Source of the DNA: an uncultured Verrucomicrobiota bacterium
GTDB taxonomy: Bacteria > Verrucomicrobiota > Kiritimatiellia > RFP12 > UBA3636
Assembly (NCBI GenBank): GCA_946612175.1
Contig: CAMOEO010000073.1
Location: 1 to 10,840 of the forward strand
Reading direction: 5' to 3'
DNA length: 10,840 nt
This document shows, piece by piece, positions 1 through 6,789 of this stretch. The notes under the pieces were generated by a model that saw nothing but the letters and a program-made list of their open reading frames with translations, was not told the origin of the DNA and searched no databases. Position 1 is the first letter of the stretch, and every line of letters starts with the position of its first letter. A program made the translations under genes and the position numbers.

Positions 1-2
1 CC

Positions 3-203
3 GTCCGCGCGGGTTCGCTCCGCGCGCTGCTGCGGCGGCGCGTGGCGGGGTTCCTCCACGGCGGCGCGCTCGGCGGCGAGCGGTTCCTTCGCCGCGTCTC
101 GGCACTGCTTCCTCCCCGCATTCGCCGCCGTGCTCGCTGCCTGCTCGACGACCGTCCCGAACTCGGCCTTGCGCCCGCCTCCGGCGTCCGCGAAGCTTCC
201 TGA
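3..203 (+). CDS. Partial CDS, possible C-terminal end of a RAYT-like (REP-associated) transposase
   Basis: A frame open from the left edge ends at TGA 201-203 and gives 66 residues; the start lies outside the window. The segment FLHGGALGGERFLRRV resembles the C-terminal block F-x-x-G-x-x-L-G-x-x-x-F-V of REP-associated tyrosine transposases (Y1 family), and LGLAPAS near the end resembles their usual last motif. The catalytic HUH and tyrosine motifs would lie upstream and cannot be seen. The frame is very rich in Arg, Leu and Ala, so chance openness in GC-rich DNA is a real alternative. The next gene begins 10 bp after this stop on the same strand. Identification is tentative and rests on pattern memory of the family tail. 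Confidence 0.42.
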   Translation, partial: VRAGSLRALLRRRVAGFLHGGALGGERFLRRVSALLPPRIRRRARCLLDDRPELGLAPASGVREAS

Positions 204-213
204 CTCCTTTCCC

Positions 214-870
214 ATGCCGCTCCTGCTCAACGATCTCCGTCCCCGCTATCCGCGTCCGCGCCCCCTCTTCCTCTACGAGGAGTGGGCCGCGCTGGCGGCG
301 CGGCTGGACACGGTTTCCGCCTGCCTGGCGCGTCCGACCGAACTTCGCCGCCGCTATGTGCACTGCCAGGCCCGCTACGATGCTCTGCTTCGCGATGCGG
401 ACGCGCCGCCCCTCCCGGGCCCCGCCCTTCCCCCGGATTTCTCCTCGTGCTGGATCTGCGGAGCCCCGCTTCCGTCCGGAACCTCGTTCGCCCGTTTCGC
501 GCCCGGGCTTCCCGACGCGCCGGGCAACCGTCTGCCCGCCTGTCCATCCTGTCGCGCCGACCTGCGGGACGAGGACGCCCTGTCCTTCCTCTTCCGTCAG
601 GGACGCACCCCCTCTCTCCGACTGGCCCGGGCCTACCTCTCCCTCCTCTATCGATACGCCCACGACCACGGGCTTTTCGGGCGGTTCTACCTGCTCGACC
701 TGTTGCGCTTCCCCCATCCGCTCGACCTCGCCGATCTTGACCGGAATTTCGCCTTTCTGGCGCGTTTCATCCGTTCGGCCGGGCGGCGGCCCGCCCTCGC
801 GGAGGCCGAATCCCTCCCGGATGCCGTTCCCCCCGCGGAAATAACGGTTTCCGCCTCGACCGCCATGTAG
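214..870 (+). CDS. Hypothetical protein with a four-cysteine zinc-binding-type motif
   Basis: 218 residues from ATG 214. A longer version would need a GTG at 130 inside the preceding frame, so the ATG just after that frame's stop is preferred. No clear Shine-Dalgarno is seen. Two CxxC pairs (C79/C82 in CWICG, C110/C113 in CPSCR), 27 residues apart, look like a treble-clef or zinc-ribbon metal site. Before them is a helical Arg/Leu-rich stretch. After them comes a helical, aromatic-rich part (about 132-190, including RAYLSLLYRYAHDHG and FGRFYLLDLLRFPHP). The CPSCRADL wording recalls the zinc finger at the front of ComF proteins, but no phosphoribosyltransferase domain follows. There are no membrane segments. 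hslO starts 24 bp downstream, also a cysteine/zinc protein. I do not recognise the family. Confidence 0.7.
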   Translation: MPLLLNDLRPRYPRPRPLFLYEEWAALAARLDTVSACLARPTELRRRYVHCQARYDALLRDADAPPLPGPALPPDFSSCWICGAPLPSGTSFARFAPGLPDAPGNRLPACPSCRADLRDEDALSFLFRQGRTPSLRLARAYLSLLYRYAHDHGLFGRFYLLDLLRFPHPLDLADLDRNFAFLARFIRSAGRRPALAEAESLPDAVPPAEITVSASTAM

Positions 871-876
871 TATACT
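848..876 (+). promoter_or_regulatory. Candidate promoter of hslO overlapping the upstream stop codon
   Basis: A good -10 hexamer, TATACT, lies at 871-876 directly after the TAG stop of the preceding gene. Seventeen bases upstream is a weak -35, TTTCCG (848-853). Transcription would begin near 883, giving a leader of about 12 nt before ATG 895. The -35 matches the consensus at only three of six positions, so an activator or a read-through transcript is also possible. Confidence 0.4.
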
Positions 877-894
877 CTCCGCCACCTTCCGACC

Positions 895-1776
895 ATGGTC
901 CTCGCCCGCACCAACGATTCCGCCGTCGAGGCGTTCTGCCCCAAAGAGCGCCTCCGCTTCCTGTACGCCGACGTGTCCGCCACCGCCCGCCGCCTGGCGG
1001 AAAGCCACGGCTGCACCGAGCCCGCCTCGCTCCTGCTCGGACGCGTCCTCGCCGGCGCCGCCATCGCCGGGATCGATCTCGTCGAGCCGGGCGAGCGTCT
1101 CGTTCTCTCCGCAGACCTGGCCGGCCGCGCCGGCGGCTGGCTCGTCGAACTGGAGGGCGACGGCCGTCTCCGCGGCGCGCTCCACGAGAACGCCCCCGAC
1201 ACGCTCGATCCCGCCCCCGGGACCGCCCCCGACGACTTCTGCGGCCCCGTCGCAACCGGAAAGTCCACCCGCCTTCGAGCCGACGGCGAGGTGCGCAGCC
1301 AGGTCGCCTTCCAGGCACGCCCCGGCACGCCCGAGACCTATTTCGCCGAGCTGCTCTCCACCATGGCGCCCTGCCGCGTCGCCCTCGTCGCCACCGCCTA
1401 CGACGGCGGTCCCGACCGCGTCCGCGCCCTTGCGCTCCAGCTCGTCCACGAGGGGTCCCGTCGCGCCTTCAAGCGCGTGGCGAAGCTCTTCGAGGACGGC
1501 ACCGTCGCCGACACGCTCGCCTACGACGCCACGCTTCCCACGATGCGCGAGGTGCTCGGCCTGGACGACCTCGTGACCGGCCCCACCCGGGCGATCGCCT
1601 TCGGCTGCTCCTGCTCCGAGGAGCGCGTGCTCGCCTCCTACGCCGACCTTTCCCGCCCCGTCCTCGAGGGCATGCTGCGCCCGCTCCGTCCCCGCGAGTT
1701 CCGATGCCATCTCTGCGGACGCCGCTACACGATCACCCCGGAGCAGATCGTCCGGATCCTCCAGCGGAAGGATTAG
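895..1776 (+). CDS. hslO: Hsp33, redox-regulated molecular chaperone
   Basis: 293 residues, the usual family length. Hsp33 is a cytosolic holdase that is inactive when reduced and zinc-bound. Oxidative unfolding of its C-terminal switch turns it on to hold unfolding proteins. The diagnostic CxC...CxxC zinc centre is complete: C238 and C240 (GCSC), then C271 and C274 (CHLC), with 30 residues between, inside the known 27-32 range. The N-terminal beta domain (about 15-185) begins with ERLRFLYADVSATAR, and the middle helical linker (about 185-235) carries LPTMREVLGLDDLV. ATG 895 is the only sensible start, as the beta domain begins soon after. The gene is convergent with the glycosidase-like gene, with 91 bp between stops and no clear hairpin terminator there. 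Confidence 0.96.
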   Translation: MVLARTNDSAVEAFCPKERLRFLYADVSATARRLAESHGCTEPASLLLGRVLAGAAIAGIDLVEPGERLVLSADLAGRAGGWLVELEGDGRLRGALHENAPDTLDPAPGTAPDDFCGPVATGKSTRLRADGEVRSQVAFQARPGTPETYFAELLSTMAPCRVALVATAYDGGPDRVRALALQLVHEGSRRAFKRVAKLFEDGTVADTLAYDATLPTMREVLGLDDLVTGPTRAIAFGCSCSEERVLASYADLSRPVLEGMLRPLRPREFRCHLCGRRYTITPEQIVRILQRKD

Positions 1777-1867
1777 CCTAATCGCAGCAGTTGGCGCGGC
1801 ACGAGGCCGTTGGCATCGACCCGGAGACAGGGCTCGGGCTTCTTGCCGGGCTTGGGGTCGTGGGGGA

Positions 1868-3919
1868 TTACGCGAAGACAGTGTGGTCGCGGCCGGTGTG
1901 GGCGAGGTAGCCCGAGCCGAGGAAGAGGTAGTTGTCGGCGAGGTAGTTGTAGCCGCAGGGGTTGCCGTCCTTCGTGCGCCAGTCGACGCTCTCCATGTAG
2001 CCCGGGAAGAGCCCGGAGTGCGTCGGCCAGTTCTCGAAGGTGTCGAGCATGCGGAAGTAGATGCCGTCGGCCTCCTCGCGCATCCCGCAGCGGTACATCG
2101 CGTTGAGGAAGTGCCACGCGGTCATCCCGCAGAGCCCGCCGTTCTCGTAGCGTGGCCACGCGCCCATGAACGCCCAGTCGAAGGTGTCGGTCGAGAGCGG
2201 GATGGGCCGGCAGTTGCCGGGGATGCCGTACTTGAGGTCGCCGAAGCCCTCCGCCGCCATCGCGTCGAGGAGCGTGCGCAGCATCGGGCGGCCCTCCTCC
2301 GGCGTGAGGACGGCCTCGTTCACGGCCATCGACGTCGGGCAGGTGAAGAGCCAGTCGTGAAGCTTGCCGTCGCGGTCGCGCCACCCCGCCACGACGCCGG
2401 TCTCGGGATTGACGAGCGCCGAACGGAACGCGGCGCCGAAACGCGCCATCCAGTCGCGGATCTTCGCGGCGGTCGCCCGGTCGCCGCGCTTCTCCGCCAG
2501 GTCGCCCACAAGGCGCAGCGCGCGGTGGCAGAGCAGGTTCGTCCAGGCGTCCTTGTGGCCGTAGGCGATGTTGTCCCACCAGTTGACGGGCCGGCGCCCG
2601 GGCTGGTCGTACTTCTCGAAGAAGGATCGGCCAGCGAAGGGGTTCTCGAGGATCGCGTCGCCGTCCGTGTCGAGCGCGAGCATCCAGTCGGCCGCGCGGA
2701 CGAGCGCGGGATACCATTTCTTCGCGTGGCGCGGCTCCCAGCGCAGGCAGGTGCAGGCGGCGATGACGTTGGCGGGCGTGCAGTCGATCCACGCGCCGCA
2801 GCGGACGCCGGGCTTCTTGGGCTCGTGCGGGTAGTCCCAGTTGATCTCGCCGTCGGCGTCCTGCGCGCGCATCGCGGCGTCGGTCTGGTGGATGAAGATC
2901 CTGCGGATGAGGCAGAGCGTCGGGTCGTCCGAGTCGCCCGCGAGGTCCAGCAGGTCGGCCTTGTTCTGGACGGCGAGGTGCGCGTAGCCCGCGAGGACGA
3001 TGTTGTCGCCCATCGTGAGCGTCGGGCGGTGGAGCGTGAAGCCGTTCAGGTAGTTGCGGCGGAAGCCGTCCCACTTCGCGTCCTTCGTGAAGTCCTGGCC
3101 CGTGGCGGGGTGCGGCGCGATCTCGGGAAGGACCGTGAAGCGCAGAACCGCGCGGGCGCAGCCCTTCTTCGGGCGGAACGCGAGCAGCGACCGGCCGTAG
3201 TGCAGGCCGCAGTTCTGCGTGTGCGAGCCGAGGTTGAGGAAGCCGAGGTTGAGGCCGGAGAACTCCTCGCTCTTGAGGAGGCGCTCGAGGCAGTCGGCCT
3301 CGCCCTCGGCGGCCTCGATGCGGACGTGGCCGAAGTCGGGGAAGTGGACGACCATCGGGAGCCGCCAGACGCGGCGCGCGAGCTCGAGCGACTCGCCGGA
3401 GCGCGGATGCGCGTGGCGGCGCGCCTCGACCTGCACGGGGTCGTCCATCCTCGTCTCGGCCCAGATCGTGGGCGGCGCGGTCTTGATCTGGAGGCTCATC
3501 TCCCAGAACGGGCCCTTGAGCGGGGCGCCGTCCTTCGACTCGACGGAGATGTCGAACGTGCGGTCGTCGACCGGGGAGAACGCGAAGGCGACCTTGTCGG
3601 ACGCGGCGGCGAGGCCGGCCTCGCACGCGGACTGCGCGAGCCAGTCGGCCGGGACGGCCGGCCGGGACGGAGCCCGGCCGTCAGGACTGTCGGCGGGCCG
3701 CGGCGGGAGGAACTCGGGGGGCTTCCTCGCGACGCGGTCGATCGCGGGGACGAGGGCGCCCTGCGAGGGCTTGAGGAGGTTGTAGGTGTTCTTGTGGTCC
3801 CAGCGGCGGCCGCCGGAATCGATGCCGAGGAACGCGAGGCGCGCGTCGCGGCGGCGGAAGGTGATGGCGAAGTAGGGGGACTCGTAGGCCGCCCAGGCGT
3901 GCCTGTCGTGGAATTTCAT
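1868..3919 (-). CDS. Cytoplasmic glycoside hydrolase-like protein with (alpha/alpha)-barrel domain
   Basis: 683 residues from ATG 3919 (MKFHDRHAWAAYESPYF); the frame is open further upstream, but that part lies over the end of the preceding gene. The N-terminal half (about 1-290) looks beta-rich, like the sandwich domain that precedes the catalytic barrel in several families. The C-terminal half (about 300-683) is helical, with sugar-enzyme-like motifs: NWWDNIAYGHKDAW (446-459), WLFTCPTSMAVNEAV (523-537), YENGGLCGMTAWH (591-603) and YNYLADNYLFLGSGYL. The Y-x-NGG block recalls GH94 and related alpha,alpha-barrel enzymes, but I cannot assign a GH family or catalytic acid; Asp449 and Glu592 are candidates. 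No signal peptide is seen, so the substrate is probably cytosolic. It starts 28 bp after the membrane-protein gene and is likely co-transcribed with it. Residues 76-92 hold a Pro/Arg/Ala linker coded by a palindrome. Confidence 0.75.
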   Translation of the reverse strand: MKFHDRHAWAAYESPYFAITFRRRDARLAFLGIDSGGRRWDHKNTYNLLKPSQGALVPAIDRVARKPPEFLPPRPADSPDGRAPSRPAVPADWLAQSACEAGLAAASDKVAFAFSPVDDRTFDISVESKDGAPLKGPFWEMSLQIKTAPPTIWAETRMDDPVQVEARRHAHPRSGESLELARRVWRLPMVVHFPDFGHVRIEAAEGEADCLERLLKSEEFSGLNLGFLNLGSHTQNCGLHYGRSLLAFRPKKGCARAVLRFTVLPEIAPHPATGQDFTKDAKWDGFRRNYLNGFTLHRPTLTMGDNIVLAGYAHLAVQNKADLLDLAGDSDDPTLCLIRRIFIHQTDAAMRAQDADGEINWDYPHEPKKPGVRCGAWIDCTPANVIAACTCLRWEPRHAKKWYPALVRAADWMLALDTDGDAILENPFAGRSFFEKYDQPGRRPVNWWDNIAYGHKDAWTNLLCHRALRLVGDLAEKRGDRATAAKIRDWMARFGAAFRSALVNPETGVVAGWRDRDGKLHDWLFTCPTSMAVNEAVLTPEEGRPMLRTLLDAMAAEGFGDLKYGIPGNCRPIPLSTDTFDWAFMGAWPRYENGGLCGMTAWHFLNAMYRCGMREEADGIYFRMLDTFENWPTHSGLFPGYMESVDWRTKDGNPCGYNYLADNYLFLGSGYLAHTGRDHTVFA
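3653..3682. repeat. Palindrome inside the glycosidase-like gene
   Basis: Nine-base perfect arms, GACGGCCGG (3653-3661) and CCGGCCGTC (3674-3682), enclose a 12-base loop. It codes in frame for the low-complexity linker RPADSPDGRAPSRPAVPADW. It looks like a short REP-type palindrome inserted where the protein tolerates it. A chance palindrome in GC-rich DNA is the alternative. Confidence 0.5.
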
Positions 3920-3947
3920 GGGGAGGGAGTCGGAACGATTCCGGGTG

Positions 3948-4643
3948 TTACGGTTTGGAGGGGGCGCCGTCCCGGCCGACCTTCGAGCCGGCGAGGGGCG
4001 GCGCCACCGCGGAGGCAAGGACGAGGGCGTAGCTCGAGAGCTCGAGCGCCTCCTCGACGAGGTTCTTGACGTGGCGGGGGACGTCCATTTCGGCCGAATC
4101 GTGCAGCGCGTCGCGGAGCGTGCGCCAGGGCTCGAGGTCGAACACCGCGTGCCAGAGCCCCTTGAAGCCGAGGATCTGGGCGACCACGACCGCGAGGACG
4201 ATGCCCGCCGCGAGCAGGGCGAAGTGGAACGTCCCCACGAACTCCGCCGCCTGCGCGACGGTGCGGCGGAAGCCGCGGAGCGCGACGGCGAGGAAGACGA
4301 CGGCGACCGCGCCGTCGAAGAGCTTCCAGGCGCCGTGGAAGAGCCGTTCGTCGAGGAGCCCGTCGAGCTCCCGGAACGCCATGGCGACGATGGCCAGCCC
4401 CGCCAGCGCGAAGGCGCGGGAGAGGCCCGGCCTCCGGCGTGCGAGCAGGAAGTAGGACGCCGCCGCGAGCACGAGCAGGCAGAACTGCACGGTCTCGACC
4501 ACGCCGCCCTCGACGATGTTGCCCGTCGCCTTCACCTCCCATACGACCAGCCCGAGGGCGGAGCCCGCGAGGGCGCCGAAGGCGATGAAGGAAAGGGCGG
4601 TGCGAAGCAGACGGAGGAGGTTCTCGCGGAAGGGGATGTCCAT
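3948..4643 (-). CDS. Six-helix integral membrane protein of unknown function
   Basis: 231 residues from ATG 4643 (MDIPFRENLLRLLRT). The same frame is open for a long way upstream, across the oppositely oriented IMP cyclohydrolase gene, but that part is a GC-rich shadow. Hydrophobic segments lie at about 14-36, 48-67, 77-90, 105-123, 137-158 and 198-216. Polar conserved-looking blocks sit in or between them: AFRELDGLLDERLFHG (89-104) and KNLVEEALELSSYALVL (193-209). The acidic-plus-hydrophobic ELSSYALVL helix end resembles that of several uncharacterised six-helix inner-membrane proteins, but no named family can be given. It is the first gene of a probable two-gene operon with the glycosidase-like gene, driven by the promoter at 4681-4709. 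Whether it moves or senses a sugar is unknown. Confidence 0.75.
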   Translation of the reverse strand: MDIPFRENLLRLLRTALSFIAFGALAGSALGLVVWEVKATGNIVEGGVVETVQFCLLVLAAASYFLLARRRPGLSRAFALAGLAIVAMAFRELDGLLDERLFHGAWKLFDGAVAVVFLAVALRGFRRTVAQAAEFVGTFHFALLAAGIVLAVVVAQILGFKGLWHAVFDLEPWRTLRDALHDSAEMDVPRHVKNLVEEALELSSYALVLASAVAPPLAGSKVGRDGAPSKP

Positions 4644-4680
4644 GGGATGGGGGTGAAACCGGGTTCGTCCGAATGCCGCG

Positions 4681-4709
4681 ATTCTAGCAGAAACGCCGCG
4701 GCGAGGCAA
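4681..4709 (-). promoter_or_regulatory. Sigma70-type promoter of the membrane-protein/glycosidase-like operon
   Basis: Reading the minus strand, TTGCCT (4709-4704) and TAGAAT (4686-4681) are separated by exactly 17 bases. Transcription would begin near 4674, about 31 nt before ATG 4643. The same TAGAAT -10 appears in the two other promoters proposed at 4762-4790 and 6748-6776, which supports a shared housekeeping sigma factor. Confidence 0.6.
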
Positions 4710-4716
4710 ACGTCCT

Positions 4717-4740
4717 CGGTACACCGGTACTCCGGTACTA
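4717..4740. repeat. Three tandem 8-bp repeats between divergent promoters
   Basis: CGGTACAC, CGGTACTC and CGGTACTA follow one another with no gap. Each holds the palindrome GTAC. The array lies between the two divergent -35 boxes (4709 and 4762). It could be a regulator-binding array for both promoters or a piece of dispersed repeat; the sequence alone cannot decide. Confidence 0.55.
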
Positions 4741-4761
4741 CGGGTTGCCCCGGTCGCCCGT

Positions 4762-4790
4762 TTGACTTCCCGATGCGGAGGGAATAGAAT
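4762..4790 (+). promoter_or_regulatory. Sigma70-type promoter of the IMP cyclohydrolase gene
   Basis: TTGACT (4762-4767) and TAGAAT (4785-4790) are 17 bases apart, the best consensus match in the window. Transcription would begin near 4797, leaving a leader of about 57 nt before ATG 4854. No Shine-Dalgarno sequence is visible just before the start codon. Confidence 0.7.
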
Positions 4791-4853
4791 CCTCGCCGTT
4801 CTCGCGTCCAATCCGCCGCGGCCCGGCGCCGCGCACGAACCCCCGCACAAGCC

Positions 4854-5531
4854 ATGGCATTCAACATCGTCCAGAAGATCGACAACGAGGTCCCCGTCCG
4901 CAACGTCCTGGTGAGCCTCTTCGACAAGTCCGGCCTCGAGCCCTTCGTCAAGGGCCTCCTCGAGACCTGCCCCGGCGTGAAGCTCTACAGCACCGGCGGC
5001 ACCTACAAGGCCCTCCAGACCGCCCTCGGCCCCGCCGCCGCGGAGCACCTCGTGGCCGTCTCCGACTACACCGGCCAGCCCGAGATGCAGGGCGGCCTCG
5101 TGAAGACCCTCGACTTCAAGATCTACCTCGGCCTCCTCGGCGAGCACTACAACGACGCCCACCAGGCCGACCTCGCCCGCACGGGCGCCGTCGAGATCGA
5201 CATGGTCGTCGGCAACCTCTACCCCTTCCAGGCCGTCTCCTCCCGGCCCGGCGTCTCCCCCGAGGAGTGCCGCTCCAACATCGACATCGGCGGCCCCTGC
5301 ATGATCCGCGCCTCCGCGAAGAACTTCATCCGCGTCGCCTCCGTCACGGACGTCGCCGACTACCCCGCGCTGCTCGACGAGCTGCGCCGCACGGGCGGGA
5401 AGCTCTCGCTCGCGACGCGCTTCCGCCTCATGCAGAAGGCGTTCGCCCACACCGCCGCCTACGACGCCGCGATCGCCGCCTGGTTCGCCAAGGCGGACGT
5501 CTCGTCGACCTACGCGTTCGCGGACGCCTAG
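4854..5531 (+). CDS. purH: Stand-alone IMP cyclohydrolase (N-terminal, MGS-like half of PurH)
   Basis: 225 residues. It matches only the IMP cyclohydrolase half of bifunctional PurH, which closes FAICAR to IMP in the last step of purine synthesis in the cytosol. Matching blocks, in order, are SLFDKSGL (21-28), LYSTGGT (44-50), VSDYTGQPEM (69-78), NLYPF (121-125), NIDIGGPCMIRASAKN (142-157) and ATRFRLMQKAFAHTAAYD (187-204). Lys84 and Lys156 correspond to two lysines of the ATIC active site. The usual GRVKTLHP box reads GLVKTLDF (81-88), replacing Arg and His. PurH is normally about 510-530 residues. Here a true stop follows the domain with no AICAR transformylase part, so another gene must supply that step. 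The ends look intact, so this seems a real single-domain form. Its TAG overlaps the stop of the convergent MFS gene. Confidence 0.9.
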   Translation: MAFNIVQKIDNEVPVRNVLVSLFDKSGLEPFVKGLLETCPGVKLYSTGGTYKALQTALGPAAAEHLVAVSDYTGQPEMQGGLVKTLDFKIYLGLLGEHYNDAHQADLARTGAVEIDMVVGNLYPFQAVSSRPGVSPEECRSNIDIGGPCMIRASAKNFIRVASVTDVADYPALLDELRRTGGKLSLATRFRLMQKAFAHTAAYDAAIAAWFAKADVSSTYAFADA

Positions 5532-6739
5532 CGCGCCGCCGCGGTGACGCGGACGACGCGTTCGTAGAGCGCCGCCATGAGCGCGAGCAGCGCGCCGAGG
5601 TAGAGCGGCAGGAGCGCCGGCGTGACGTGCCGCGCCAGCACGCCGAAGAGCGGCGGCATCGCGGTGGTGCCCAGATAGGCGAAGGCCATCTGCACGCCGA
5701 TGATCGCCTGCGACCGGTCCGCGCCGAAATGCGCGGGCGTCGAGTGGATGATGCTCGGATAGACCGGCGCGCAGCCGAACCCCGCCACGACGAACCCCGC
5801 GCACGCGACGCCCGACGGCACCGCCGGCGCGAGCGCCGCCGCGCCGACGAGCGCGAGCCCCACGACGATGATCCCTTCGCCGATGCGCAGCATCTGGTCG
5901 TCGTTCCACCGGAACGTCGCGAATCCGCCGATGCCGCGCCCGAGGGTGATCCCGAGGTAGACCATGCTCGCGTAGAACGCCGCGCGCTCGGGGGAGACGC
6001 CCCGGTGCGCCAGGAACGTCGCGGCCCACAGCCCCGCGGTCTGTTCGATCGCGCAGTAGCAGAAGAAGCAGAGCAGGATCGCCCGCGCCCCCGGGATGCG
6101 CAGGATCTCGGCGAGGCGCAGCGGGCGGCGCGACGCCGGCGTTTCCGCCGGCGCGCAGGACGCGCGCTGCATGCGCTTCCAGAGCGGCAGGCTCGCGAAG
6201 ACGGCCGCCGCGACGAGGGCCTGCGCGATGCCGACGAGCAGGTAGCCGCGCTGCCACGGCGCGCCGCGCGTGAGCGCCGCGCCCATCACGTAGGGCCCGG
6301 CCGTCGCGCCGACGCCCCACATGCAGTGCAGCCAGCTCATGTGGCGGCTGGCGAAGTGCAGCGCGACGTAGTTGTTGAGGGCGGCGTCGATCGCCCCGGC
6401 GGCGAGGCCGTAGGGGACGGCCCAGAGGCACAGCCCCGCCATCGAGCGGCACTGCGCGAAGCCGAAGAGGGCGACCGCGGCGAGCGCGGTGCTGAAGGCG
6501 GTCACGCGCGCCGCGCCGAAGCGCTTCGTGGTGCGGTCGCTCTGGAGCGCCGAGACGACGGTGCAGATTGCGATGATGGCGAAGACGATGCCCGAGTGCG
6601 AGAGCGGCGGCGTGCCGCCGCCGAAGCCGCGGAACGCCGCGTCGGCGCGCATCGCGGGCCACGCGGCGCCGAGGAGGCCGTCCGGCAGCCCGAGCCCGAC
6701 GAAGGCGAGGTAGATGGCGGCGAGGAGGAGGTGGATCAT
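5528..6739 (-). CDS. MFS permease, FucP-like
   Basis: 403 residues from ATG 6739. A GTG at 6757 would add six residues but lies upstream of the proposed -10 box, so ATG is preferred. There are twelve hydrophobic segments in two halves, typical of the major facilitator superfamily. GLGLPDGLLGAAWPAM (15-30) closes the first helix. SDRTTKRFGAARV (67-79) fits the family's loop 2-3 motif of Asp, Arg and basic residues. NNYVALHFASRHMSWLH (122-138) resembles fucose-permease-like and related carriers. The central cytosolic loop is about 186-217 and includes PAETPA (197-202), coded by a hairpin. The substrate is unknown. No metabolic partner lies beside it; the IMP cyclohydrolase gene is convergent and interlocks by four bases (CTAG) at the stops. 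Confidence 0.88.
   Translation of the reverse strand: MIHLLLAAIYLAFVGLGLPDGLLGAAWPAMRADAAFRGFGGGTPPLSHSGIVFAIIAICTVVSALQSDRTTKRFGAARVTAFSTALAAVALFGFAQCRSMAGLCLWAVPYGLAAGAIDAALNNYVALHFASRHMSWLHCMWGVGATAGPYVMGAALTRGAPWQRGYLLVGIAQALVAAAVFASLPLWKRMQRASCAPAETPASRRPLRLAEILRIPGARAILLCFFCYCAIEQTAGLWAATFLAHRGVSPERAAFYASMVYLGITLGRGIGGFATFRWNDDQMLRIGEGIIVVGLALVGAAALAPAVPSGVACAGFVVAGFGCAPVYPSIIHSTPAHFGADRSQAIIGVQMAFAYLGTTAMPPLFGVLARHVTPALLPLYLGALLALMAALYERVVRVTAAAR
6134..6153. repeat. Short palindrome in the central loop of the MFS gene
   Basis: Two copies of the self-complementary CGCCGGCG (6134-6141 and 6146-6153) flank a TTTC loop. It is read in frame as PAETPA within the loop between the two halves of the permease. 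It resembles a very small REP-type insertion at a tolerant site. Confidence 0.5.
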
Positions 6740-6747
6740 GGCCGCGG

Positions 6748-6776
6748 ATTCTACCACGCCGCGTTCCGACGGACAA
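6748..6776 (-). promoter_or_regulatory. Promoter of the MFS gene, giving a leaderless or near-leaderless transcript
   Basis: On the minus strand TTGTCC (6776-6771) and TAGAAT (6753-6748) are 17 bases apart. Only eight bases separate the -10 box from ATG 6739, so transcription would begin at or within two bases of the start codon. That leaves no room for a ribosome binding site. Confidence 0.6.
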
Positions 6777-6789
6777 GACAGCGCGCGAG

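Noticed and set aside
214..870. ComF-type competence protein
   Set aside because: The two CxxC pairs recall ComF, but the phosphoribosyltransferase domain that defines it is absent.
1773..3626. A 617-codon minus-strand frame inside the glycosidase-like gene
   Set aside because: It is an Arg/Pro-rich frame-shifted reading of the same DNA and carries no recognisable motif.
1883..4069. A 728-codon plus-strand frame opposite the glycosidase-like gene
   Set aside because: Composition is almost wholly Val, Glu, Arg, Ala and Gly with no motifs, as expected for the antisense of a GC-rich gene. The minus-strand frame has clear enzyme-like blocks.
3948..6776. A 942-codon open frame on the minus strand crossing the IMP cyclohydrolase gene
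   Set aside because: Only its last 231 codons look like a protein (the membrane protein). The rest is Arg/Ala-rich shadow of GC-rich genes on the other strand and frames, with a promoter region in the middle.
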